Shown: positions 14,349 through 22,100 of the stretch, in pieces | How positions within the stretch are numbered: the first letter of the stretch is position 1 | Layout: each line of letters starts with the position of its first letter | Origin: Actinomycetota bacterium | Lineage (GTDB): Bacteria > Actinomycetota > Actinomycetes > Streptosporangiales > Streptosporangiaceae | DNA: 24,246 nt | Assembly: GCA_003140115.1 (NCBI GenBank) | Contig: PLIQ01000323.1 | Coordinates: 1 to 24,246 of the forward strand | Direction: 5' to 3' | Made by a program: the position numbers and the translations under genes | The notes under the pieces: model-generated | The model's database searches: none | What the model was told of the DNA's origin: nothing | What the model saw: the letters and a program-made list of their open reading frames with translations, nothing else

Positions 14349-15274
14349 CCGCGATCTCTTCCACCGGGCTGACCAAGCGCTTCCGCGGCGGCCAGCTGGC
14401 CGTCGACCACATCGACCTCGCGGTTCCCGACGGCGCGGTGTACGGCTTCCTCGGCCCGAACGGGTCCGGCAAGACCACCACGATCAGGCTGCTGCTCGGC
14501 CTGGCCTTCCCGACCAGCGGCCAGGCCGAGCTGCTTGGCGTGCCGGTGCCGGGCGGCGTCAACCGGGTGCTGCACCGGGTCGGCTCGCTGGTCGAAGGGC
14601 CGGCCTTCTACCCGTTCCTGTCCGGCCGGGACAACCTGGCCCGGTACGACGCCGCGGACCGGACCGCCGACCCGCGCACCATGCCGGACCGGATCGGCCA
14701 GGCGCTGGAGCGGGTGGGCCTGCTGAGCGCGGCTCGCAAGCGGTACCGGCACTACTCGCTCGGCATGAAGCAGCGTCTGGCCATCGCGGCCAGCCTGCTG
14801 CGGCCCCGGGACCTCATCATCTTGGACGAGCCGACCAACGGGCTCGACCCGCAGGGGACCCGGGAGGTGCGCGCGCTGGTCCGCCAGATCGCCGCCGACG
14901 GCACCACGGTGTTCGTCTCCTCCCACCTGCTGGCCGAGGTCGAGCAGGTCTGCACGCACGTCGGGGTGATGCGCACCGGCCGGCTGGTGTTCCAGGGCCC
15001 GCTGGCCGAGCTGCGCCGGACCGGCGCCGCCCGGGTCGTCGTGCAGACCGCCGACGCCGACGGCGCGGTCAAGGTGTTCGCCACCTTGGGCCTCACCGAC
15101 ACCCAGGCCGGCCCGGACGAGGCCTCGGCCCTGCTGGGCGGCGCCGAGCCGGAACGCGTCTGCGCCGAGCTCGTGCACGCCGGGATCGGCGTCCGCGGCT
15201 TCTGGGTCGCCGCGCCCAGCCTCGAGGACCTGTTCGTCGGGCTCACCGGGGAGGGTTTCGATGTCGACGGCTGA
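14345..15274 (+). CDS. ABC transporter ATP-binding protein (BcrA/CcmA type)
   Basis: The 309-residue cytoplasmic ATPase has Walker A GPNGSGKTT (37-45), signature SLGMKQRLAIA (138-148), Walker B LIILDEP (157-163) and the switch histidine H194 in SSHLL. The Q-loop position carries Glu in SLVEGPAFYPFLSG, as in the bacitracin-exporter-like subgroup. A regulatory tail of about 90 residues follows the ATPase core. It pairs with the permease encoded next, whose start overlaps by 14 bases. The TTG start makes a TTGA overlap with the previous gene; no better start fits the conserved N-terminus ISSTGLTKRF. The substrate is unknown; the upstream LolA-like gene suggests something hydrophobic or a lipid-linked molecule (inference). 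Confidence 0.92.
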   Translation: MTAISSTGLTKRFRGGQLAVDHIDLAVPDGAVYGFLGPNGSGKTTTIRLLLGLAFPTSGQAELLGVPVPGGVNRVLHRVGSLVEGPAFYPFLSGRDNLARYDAADRTADPRTMPDRIGQALERVGLLSAARKRYRHYSLGMKQRLAIAASLLRPRDLIILDEPTNGLDPQGTREVRALVRQIAADGTTVFVSSHLLAEVEQVCTHVGVMRTGRLVFQGPLAELRRTGAARVVVQTADADGAVKVFATLGLTDTQAGPDEASALLGGAEPERVCAELVHAGIGVRGFWVAAPSLEDLFVGLTGEGFDVDG

Positions 15275-16157
15275 CGCCCCCGCGCTGTCCGGCTCGCTTC
15301 CGGCCGCGCCCGTCGCTGCCCGTAACCCGGCTCGGGCCTGGCTGCGGCTGTTCGGCGCCGAGCTCCGGCTGGTCTTCGGGCGCCGGCGCAACCTGCTGCT
15401 GCTCGGCGTGACCGTAGTGTTCCCGGTGGTCATCGGGATCGCGTTGCGGGTGGCGGCGCCGCATCCGCAGGGCGGCAACGGCCCGGGGGTGGCGTTCTTC
15501 AACCAGCTGGCCGGCAACGGCGTGTTCCTGACCTTCATCGCGCTGTCGACCCTGCTCATCCTGGTTCTGCCGGTGGTGGTGGCGGTGGTGGCCGGGGACT
15601 CGGTGGCCGGCGAGGCCGGCTACGGAACGCTGCGCTACCTGCTCGCGGTCCCGGCCGGGCGGACCCGGCTGCTCGCGGTCAAGTTCGCCGCGATCATGGT
15701 GTTCGGGCTGGCCGCCACGGTCATCGTGGCCGCAGTCTCGCTCGCGGCCGGCGCCGCGCTGTTCCCGGTCGGGCCGGTGACGCTGCTCTCCGGCACCACC
15801 GTGCCGCTGGCCGACGGGCTGCTCCGGGTGCTGTTCGTCACGTTGTACGTGGCCGCGGGGATGGCCGCGCTAGGCGCGATCGGGCTGGCCATCTCGACCC
15901 TGACCGAGCACGCCATCGGCGCGATCGCCGCCATCGCGATCCTGGTCGTGACCAGCGAGGTGGCTGACCAGGTGCCGCAGCTCGCGGCCATTGGGCCCTA
16001 CCTGCCCACACACTGGTGGCTGTCCTTCGACTCCATCCTGCGCACCCCGGTCGACACGTCCACCCTGCTCAAGGGGCTGCTGTCGTTCGGCGTCTACGCG
16101 GTCCTGTTCGGGTCCTTCGCCTGGGCCCGCTTCACCTCGGCCGACGTCACCAGCTGA
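15261..16157 (+). CDS. ABC-2 type transporter permease
   Basis: The 298-residue membrane protein begins inside the end of the ATPase gene, with GGGGAGGG at 15248-15255. After a cytoplasmic N-terminus (ARAWLRLFGAELRLVFGRRRN) it shows six hydrophobic stretches in ABC-2 order. GDSVAGEAGYGTLRYLLAVPAGR (about 113-135) is the typical cytoplasmic coupling segment between the second and third helices. It forms the membrane half of the exporter with the preceding ATPase. Genes of this kind lie near ctaB/ctaA in mycobacteria (Rv1456c-Rv1458c region), so the location next to ctaB is a recurrent actinobacterial arrangement. The substrate is not predictable. Confidence 0.9.
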   Translation: MSTADAPALSGSLPAAPVAARNPARAWLRLFGAELRLVFGRRRNLLLLGVTVVFPVVIGIALRVAAPHPQGGNGPGVAFFNQLAGNGVFLTFIALSTLLILVLPVVVAVVAGDSVAGEAGYGTLRYLLAVPAGRTRLLAVKFAAIMVFGLAATVIVAAVSLAAGAALFPVGPVTLLSGTTVPLADGLLRVLFVTLYVAAGMAALGAIGLAISTLTEHAIGAIAAIAILVVTSEVADQVPQLAAIGPYLPTHWWLSFDSILRTPVDTSTLLKGLLSFGVYAVLFGSFAWARFTSADVTS

Positions 16158-16158
16158 G

Positions 16159-16170
16159 CCCGTCCGCGGG
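16159..16170 (+). terminator. Weak hairpin after the ABC permease
   Basis: CCCG and CGGG arms around TCCG begin two bases after the permease stop. The 4-bp stem is short and has no T-run, so it is only a possible terminator. Confidence 0.25.
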
Positions 16171-16198
16171 TCGCTCCCTGACATGTGCGTCTGGTGCG

Positions 16199-16221
16199 TT
16201 ATTGCGACTTGGTCGCAATAA
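16199..16221. promoter_or_regulatory. Perfect palindrome overlapping the NiCoT promoter (likely metal-repressor operator)
   Basis: TTATTGCGAC (16199-16208) and GTCGCAATAA (16212-16221) are perfect 10-bp inverted arms around TTG. The left arm contains the presumed -35 hexamer TTGCGA (16202-16207) and the right arm lies in the spacer, so a bound dimer would block RNA polymerase. Nickel uptake genes in actinobacteria are repressed by the Fur-family regulator Nur, which makes Nur or another metal sensor a good candidate. The exact protein is an inference. Confidence 0.7.
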
Positions 16222-16231
16222 CTTCTACACT
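16202..16231 (+). promoter_or_regulatory. Leaderless promoter of the NiCoT gene
   Basis: TTGCGA (16202-16207) and TACACT (16226-16231) are spaced 18 bases apart. The -10 element ends six bases before the GTG at 16238, so the transcript should begin at the start codon. There is no ribosome site before the GTG, which agrees. Confidence 0.6.
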
Positions 16232-16237
16232 GCAGCG

Positions 16238-17395
16238 GTGACCAATTCCTGGGAGGTCGTCCCCGCCGCTGACCAGCGTGCCCGCCTGATCAGGAGCCGC
16301 CTGACCAGGATCCGCCAGGGGCTGACCCCGGCCGAATGGGCCCGCTTCGGCGGCATGGTCGCGACGGTGGTGACGCTCAACGTGGCCGGCTGGGTGATGC
16401 TAACCGCCGCCCTGGGCGGGCACTACCACATCGGCAAGACGACGGTGTTCGGCGTGGGCACCGGGGCCTTGGCCTACACCCTGGGCATGCGGCATGCGTT
16501 CGACGCCGATCACATCGCGGCGATCGACAACACCACCCGCAAGCTGGTCGGGGAGGGCAAGCGCCCGCTCTCGGTGGGGTTCTTCTTCTCCCTGGGCCAC
16601 TCCAGCGTGGTGTTCCTGCTCGCGATCCTGCTGAACTTCGGCATCCGGGACCTGGACCGCCAGGTCAGCAACGACGGCTCCGGGCTGCACAGCATCACCA
16701 GCATCGTCGGGACCTGCGTGTCGGGGTTTTTCCTGTTCCTGATCGCCGCGTTCAACATCGTCATCCTGGCCGGGATCCTCAAGGTGTTCCGGGAGATGCG
16801 GACCGGCGCGTATAACGACCAGGAGCTCGAGGAGCAGCTGAACAAGCGCGGCCTGATGAACCGGTTCCTGGGCCCGCTGGCCCGCCGGGTCGACACGCCG
16901 TGGAAGATGTACCCGATCGGGTTCCTGTTCGGCCTGGGCTTCGACACCGCCACCGAGGTCGCGCTGCTGGTCCTGGCGGGCACGGCGGTGGCCGGCGGCC
17001 TGCCGTTCTACGCCATCTTGTCGCTGCCGATCCTGTTCGCGGCCGGGATGAGCCTGTTCGACACCGCCGACGGCTGCTTCATGAACTTCGCCTACGACTG
17101 GGCCTTCTCCCGGCCCGTCCGCAAGGTGTACTACAACCTGACCATCACCGGTCTCTCGGTTTTCGTGGCCGTGTTCATCGGCGCGGTCGAGCTACTGGGC
17201 CTGCTCGCCCAGGACCGCAACCTCAACGGCTCGTTCTGGGGCTTCCTGGAAACCTTCAACATCAACACCGCGGGGTTCTTCGTCGTCGGGGTGTTCGTGG
17301 TGACCTGGATCGTCGCCCTGGCCGTCTGGCACTTCGGCCGCATCGAGCAGAAGTGGGAAACCGGCCGCCCCCTGGCCGCCGACACCCCCGAATAA
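16238..17395 (+). CDS. Nickel/cobalt permease, NiCoT (HoxN/NixA) family
   Basis: The 385-residue protein carries the NiCoT signature RHAFDADHIAAIDN (85-98; H86, D89 and H92 are the metal-selectivity residues) in the second helix. Further family motifs are FSLGHSSVV (118-125), LGFDTATE and LFDTADGCFMNFAY. About eight hydrophobic helices are present, with a large charged cytoplasmic loop (FREMRTGAYNDQELEEQLNKRG) in the middle. It imports Ni(II) and/or Co(II) for enzymes such as urease, hydrogenase, Ni-superoxide dismutase or B12 synthesis; none is encoded here. The frame is open further upstream into the permease gene, but the GTG at 16238 is chosen because the operator and leaderless promoter lie directly before it. 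Confidence 0.94.
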   Translation: MTNSWEVVPAADQRARLIRSRLTRIRQGLTPAEWARFGGMVATVVTLNVAGWVMLTAALGGHYHIGKTTVFGVGTGALAYTLGMRHAFDADHIAAIDNTTRKLVGEGKRPLSVGFFFSLGHSSVVFLLAILLNFGIRDLDRQVSNDGSGLHSITSIVGTCVSGFFLFLIAAFNIVILAGILKVFREMRTGAYNDQELEEQLNKRGLMNRFLGPLARRVDTPWKMYPIGFLFGLGFDTATEVALLVLAGTAVAGGLPFYAILSLPILFAAGMSLFDTADGCFMNFAYDWAFSRPVRKVYYNLTITGLSVFVAVFIGAVELLGLLAQDRNLNGSFWGFLETFNINTAGFFVVGVFVVTWIVALAVWHFGRIEQKWETGRPLAADTPE

Positions 17396-17399
17396 CCTA

Positions 17400-17414
17400 G
17401 CCCGGTCCCCGGGC
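17400..17414 (+). terminator. Hairpin terminator candidate after the NiCoT gene
   Basis: GCCCGG (17400-17405) and CCGGGC (17409-17414) form a perfect 6-bp GC stem with a 3-base loop, four bases after the stop codon. There is no T-run, as is common in actinobacteria. Confidence 0.55.
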
Positions 17415-17434
17415 GGCGGCCATCCCGCCTCCTT

Positions 17435-17464
17435 AGCGCGAGAAACCGCAGCGCGAGAAATCGC
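17435..17464. repeat. 15-bp tandem repeat
   Basis: AGCGCGAGAAACCGC (17435-17449) is followed directly by AGCGCGAGAAATCGC (17450-17464), one mismatch. The second copy with its flank forms a 5-bp stem with a GAAA loop. Confidence 0.6.
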
Positions 17465-17624
17465 GGACTTATCGGATGCCACGGGGACGATGGCGATCGT
17501 AATGCGGCGAGCCCGGCATAAGGAGCATTCACCCGCGCATTCCGCCGCGCCGGGCGAATCCTTTTCCCGGAACTCGGTGACGTCGCGGGCCGGTGGCCGG
17601 GGTTCGGTTTGGGCAGGTCGCCGA

Positions 17625-17646
17625 CCTCGATCCGCCGGATCCGAGG
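17625..17646 (+). other. Hairpin in the leader region of the glycan operon
   Basis: CCTCGATCC (17625-17633) can pair with GGATCCGAGG (17637-17646) around a GCC loop, leaving one bulged base. It could act in RNA, or as an operator in DNA; it lies too far from any stop to be an obvious terminator. Confidence 0.35.
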
Positions 17647-17864
17647 AGGCGCTTTCCGCCATGCGCCATAAGGCTTCCGAGACATTCGACTCCAATCGGT
17701 AGCATCTCTAGTACTCTTGGCGAGCGAAGTAATAGGGCTCGGCGAAAGCGGGTAAGGACCGGGCTGGGGAAGCTATTACTTTACGGGGAAGGCACTGGCT
17801 AGTTCCCGGCTGACAGGTGGCGTTTCGGGACAAGCCGACAATTACAGAATATGGGGGCATTTGC

Positions 17865-19190
17865 GTGGAATCGTCATACTCGGCGCGTCAATGGGATCTC
17901 CCTCAGATAAGCAGCCATCTGCTGGCGGAACAGCCGGCTGGCGGTGCCGTACCCCGCCGGCGCCCGCTCGACATCTTGATTGTGACGTCTGAGGCTCCGC
18001 CCATCGTCTCCGGGATCTCCACCTGCATTGACCGGCTGGCCACCGGGCTTATGGCCCGCGACCACCGGGTCAGGGTGCTTTCTTGCGCCCAGATCCGCCG
18101 GCTCGCGTTTGGCGAGTGGCGGCTGTCCTCCTTCGTCGCCCACTGGCCGCGGATAGTTCGCCAGTTGCGGCATTTCGACGTGGTGAACTTGCACGGGCCG
18201 GTACCGACCATGAGCGATGTCTTCCTCTGGCTGTCCGACTGGCTGCCGCCGTACGTCCGTCCGGCCATCGTTTACACCCATCACTCCCCGATCGACATCC
18301 AGGGCGCGTCCCGGATGTCGACGTACTACAACACGCTCCACCGGGCCCTGGCCCTGCGGGCCGACCGGATCGTGGCCAGCAGCCCGCACTACGCCCGCCA
18401 GCATCGCAGCCGGTACGGCCCCATGGTTCGCTCCATTCCGTGGGGGGCGGACCCGCGGGTGTCACCGCCCGCTCGGGCCCGGCGAGCCGCGGGCGAGCTG
18501 AACGTCCTGTTCGTCGGGCAGATGCGCCCGTACAAGGGGGTGGAGACGCTGCTGGCCGCCGCGGCCGGTCAGCCCTGGCTGAAGCTCACCTTGGTGGGAG
18601 AGGGGGCCGGGCTCGCCAGCTACCAGCGCATCGCGGACCGCCTGGCCGTCACCAACGCCCGGTTCACCGGACGGTTGTCCGACGCGGAGCTACAGCACCA
18701 GTACGCGATCAACGACGTGGTGGTGCTGCCCTCGGTCACCCAGGCCGAAGCCTTCGGCCTGGTGCTGATCGAGGGCATGGCGGCCGGATGCGTCCCGGTG
18801 GCGTCCGACCTGCCGGGGGTCAGGGATGTGGCCGGCCCGACCGGCCTGGTCGTGCCGGCCGGAGACCCGCAGGCCCTGCGGGCCGCCTTGCGCGGACTGG
18901 CCCAGGACACCGGACGAATGGAACGCCTTCAGGTGGCGTCCAGGCTCGCCGCGCAGGCTCTCACCTGGGACCGCTGCGTCGCCTCCTACGAAGGGGTCCT
19001 CACCGAGGCCGTACGCAGCCGCTACGCCAGACTGCACGGGCTCACGATCTTGCCTGAGCTGGACGAGCCCGAACCGTGGTGGGCGATCCCGGCGCCGGGC
19101 GCCGATCCGTGGAATGACGGCTTGCTGCCGGCTCGTCAACCACTACCCGTACCGGAGGTGTCGGCCAGCATCGCCGAGCTTGGCCGTTGA
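17865..19190 (+). CDS. GT4-family glycosyltransferase
   Basis: The 441-residue GT-B enzyme has an N-terminal Rossmann domain starting at PLDILIVTSEAPPIVSGIST, the usual acceptor-side G-rich opening. The C-terminal nucleotide-sugar domain has VLFVGQMRPYKGVETLL, LTLVGEGAG and the E-x7-E motif in AEAFGLVLIEGMAAG, with the two glutamates eight residues apart. It should be cytoplasmic, transferring a sugar from a nucleotide donor to a lipid-linked or glycan acceptor with retention. It is followed by a flippase/GT-C fusion and another GT4 with 4-bp overlaps. The start is uncertain: the GTG at 17865 has GGGGG seven bases upstream, while an in-frame GTG at 17817 has no ribosome site. A C-terminal extension of about 60 residues after the catalytic fold is Pro-rich. 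Confidence 0.9.
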   Translation: MESSYSARQWDLPQISSHLLAEQPAGGAVPRRRPLDILIVTSEAPPIVSGISTCIDRLATGLMARDHRVRVLSCAQIRRLAFGEWRLSSFVAHWPRIVRQLRHFDVVNLHGPVPTMSDVFLWLSDWLPPYVRPAIVYTHHSPIDIQGASRMSTYYNTLHRALALRADRIVASSPHYARQHRSRYGPMVRSIPWGADPRVSPPARARRAAGELNVLFVGQMRPYKGVETLLAAAAGQPWLKLTLVGEGAGLASYQRIADRLAVTNARFTGRLSDAELQHQYAINDVVVLPSVTQAEAFGLVLIEGMAAGCVPVASDLPGVRDVAGPTGLVVPAGDPQALRAALRGLAQDTGRMERLQVASRLAAQALTWDRCVASYEGVLTEAVRSRYARLHGLTILPELDEPEPWWAIPAPGADPWNDGLLPARQPLPVPEVSASIAELGR

Positions 19191-22100
19191 GCCTCCTGGC
19201 CCCGCGCCGGGCCCGGCCGAGCCGCGTCGACGCCGAATTCTCGGCGGCGGCGGGCGGTGTGATTCTGGTCGGGCGCTTCGCCGCCGGGGCCGTGCTCAAC
19301 TATGCCTTCGGGCTCGGGCTCGCCTGGCTCCTGGTACCCGCGCGGTTCGGCGTGGTCAGCGCGATTCAGAACGTGCTGTTGCTCGCCGCGGGACTGCTCA
19401 CCGCCGGGCTGCCGTGGGCGCTGGCCATTCGCGTCGCGGAGACCCACGGGGACCATCAGGCGGCGAAGCCCGAGTTCCGGACGGCCCTGGTCGCCAACCT
19501 CGGCCTCGGGGTCGTGCTGGGCACGGCGTTCATGGCCGCGCAGCTGTCGGGCCCGCGGCTGGTGCCCACCGGCTCCGTGGTCCTGGACCTGCTGGTGGCC
19601 GCGGAGATGCCCCTGCTGGCCGTGAACGCCATCCTGGCCGGAGTGGCCCAGGGCAGCCGGAGGTTCGCCGGGCTGGGCACGATGCAGGCCGGAGAGATCC
19701 TGCTGAAATGCGCGGCCGCCGCGGTGCTGGTGGCCGGGCTGCATACCGGTCCGGCCGGCGTCGCGCTCAGCTTCTTCCTCGGCACCGCGGGGTCGGTACT
19801 GATCGGCGTGCGGGCCTGCCGGGGACTTCTCCCCGGTCGCGGCCCGCTGGCGGGGCCTGGTTTCCTGGTCGACTCGGGCTCGATCTGGTTCGCGTCCGCC
19901 TCGGTGACCTTCCTCATCACCGCGGACCTGCTGGGCCTGGAGCTAGCCGGCCGGGCCGCGGGCGTGACGGTCGCGGTGCTCGGGAGCTACCAGGCCTGTA
20001 GTCTGCTGGCCCGGGCCAGCTTTTACGTCAGCGATGCGCTGGCCGATGCGGTTTTCCCCTTCATCGCCCACAGCGCGTCCCTCCGGGACAAGCACCGCTG
20101 GTTCGTGGCGGCCGCCCGGTGGGTGCCGCTGCTGATCATCCCGGTTCAGGCCGCCCTGTTCGCCGCGCCCGGACCGGTGCTGCGGTTGTTCCTGCCGCAC
20201 CAGTATTCCTCTTCCCTCGCTGAGGCGCTGCTCCGGGTGCTGGCCGCGGGAACGCTCGGCGCGCTCGTGACCGACATGCTCATGAAGAGCCTGTTCGCCG
20301 CCGGCCTGGGCCGTCAGGCCGCGCGGCAGATGCCCATCGCGGTCGCGGCGGAAGTGACCGGCCTGCTGATCCTCGTGCCCCACTTCGGCGCGCTGGGGGC
20401 GGCCTACGCGTACCTGCTGGCGAGCTATGTGAGCGTCCTCCTGCTGGCGCCGCTGTACCTGAAGGCACTTAACGTCCGCCTTCCCTCGGTTCGCCAGCTG
20501 GCCCGCTACCCCATCGAGTTCGTCCCCACCGCGGTCTTGTTCGCCGTGGCCGGACGCGCTCCGACCCTGGCCGCCTGGGGCCTGCTCGCGACGGGCACGT
20601 TGCTTTTCGTCAGGCCCGCCCGCCGCATGCGGCTGATCACGGACGAGGACATCGGCTTCCTGGAGAGCCTGCGCGGCCGGTGGAGCGCTCGGGCCCGGCC
20701 GCCGACCCGCCCCCGCTCCGGGAAACGGAAACTGCCGGCCGGGTGGCGCGCCGACGTCTGCCTGGCCGTGTTCTGCGCCTGCGTCGCGGCGGCCGCCATG
20801 CTGTACAACATTTCCACCAGCCCGGACGTGACCTACGACGAGGCCGTCTACACCTTCGCGGCCCAGCAGGTCGCCCAGGGCTGGCACCTGACGCTGGATA
20901 ACCAGCCGCTGTTCGTTCACCCGCCGCTGATGTTCCTGGTCCAGGCGACCTGGCTGCGCTTCACCAGGCACGCCTCAGGTGCGCTCGTTCCGGCCATCCG
21001 TGCCGCACGCCTGCTGGCCGCCTCGGTCGGCGCCGTGGACGTCCTGCTGATCGCGGCCCTGGCTTACCGGCTGACGGGCAGCGCCACTCCCGCCAAGCGC
21101 AGGGTGCTGACCGGTGTGATCGCCGTGGTCGCCGCCCTGGACCCCGTCCTTACCCGTTATGACCGCCAGGACGTGATCGAGCCGTTCGCGCTGTGCATCA
21201 GCCTGCTGACGCTGCACGCGGCCTGGCACCTGCGTACTCGCGGGTCGCTGGCGTACGTGTCTGTCACCGGTGTCCTCGGCGGCCTGGCCCTGCTGACCAA
21301 CGAGATCACGTTCTGCCTGATCGCGGTGCCGCCGCTGTTCGCGTTGCTCGAGCGGGATGGCCAGCTGATCCGGCGCTCGCTGGCCGCATTCGGGATCGCG
21401 ATTTCCTTCTACCTGTTGTTTCTGCTCTGGGCGCTGGAACTCGGCCTGGCCGGCGTCTTCGTGAGCATTCAGACCACGACGCTGCAGCGGTTCATCGGCC
21501 TGGTGCAGACCAGCGGCCTCAACGTCCCCGGGGTATCGCTGACGGCTGCCCTCGGCCGATCGGTCGGCCAGTACGCCAGCAGCTACATCGTGCTGGTCGG
21601 CGGGTTCGCCGCGTTCGTATGGTGCCGGCGCCGGCGGAACACCGCGAGCGGGAACTTCCTGGCGGCCTGGCTCATGGCGAGCTATGCCGCCGGCGGCTAC
21701 ATCGTGGCCCTCGGGACCCTGAACGAGCAATTCTTCGTCTACCTGATCCCGGCCAGCATCGTCGGGACCGTGCTGTTCGCGGATGCGGTGCTGGCCGGCT
21801 GGATCCGTCGCCGTCGCATCTGGACCGGCGGCGTCGTCGGCCCGGTCCGGACCTCCTGGCTGCCGCTGTCGATCGTTGCGGTCGGCTGCGCGGGCCTGGT
21901 GGGCCTGTCCGCCGCCGACTGGATGGCCAACTACAGCGGCCCCAGTGACGGCGTCGTGCTGGCCGACCAGTTCATCGCGAAAACGCTTCCCGCCTGTGAC
22001 GTCGTCAACGTCAGCGGCGACCCCCTGAAGTACTCCTACACGCTGGCCGGCCGGCCGTTCGCGTATTTCTCGGTCGGACCCGCCGCGCTCGCGGACGGGG

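Larger units (their letters stand above)
17415..17864. other. Non-coding stretch before the glycan operon, with repeats and hairpins
   Basis: I find no convincing gene here; short open frames lack good starts and codon bias. It holds a 15-bp tandem repeat (17435-17464), a hairpin with a GAAA tetraloop (CGCGA 17452-17456, TCGCG 17461-17465), an inverted repeat GCCCGGC (17511-17517) / GCCGGGC (17549-17555), and a long hairpin at 17625-17646. TACTCT at 17712-17717 could be a -10 element. The part after 17655 is clearly less GC-rich than its surroundings. A long regulatory leader for the glycan operon is possible. Confidence 0.4.

Noticed and set aside
17400..17466. Possible CRISPR-like or IS end because of the tandem repeat
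   Set aside because: Only two copies, directly adjacent with no spacers, and no transposase or target-site duplication nearby.
17131..17685. Minus-strand frames covering the NiCoT 3' end and the following gap
   Set aside because: They are antisense to the NiCoT gene for about half their length, have no ribosome site, and the repeats they translate come from the 15-bp tandem repeat.
20650..20790. Hidden gene boundary within the flippase/GT-C fusion
   Set aside because: No in-frame start codon with a ribosome site lies in the linker, the frame is continuous, and codon bias does not change, so two separate genes are not supported.
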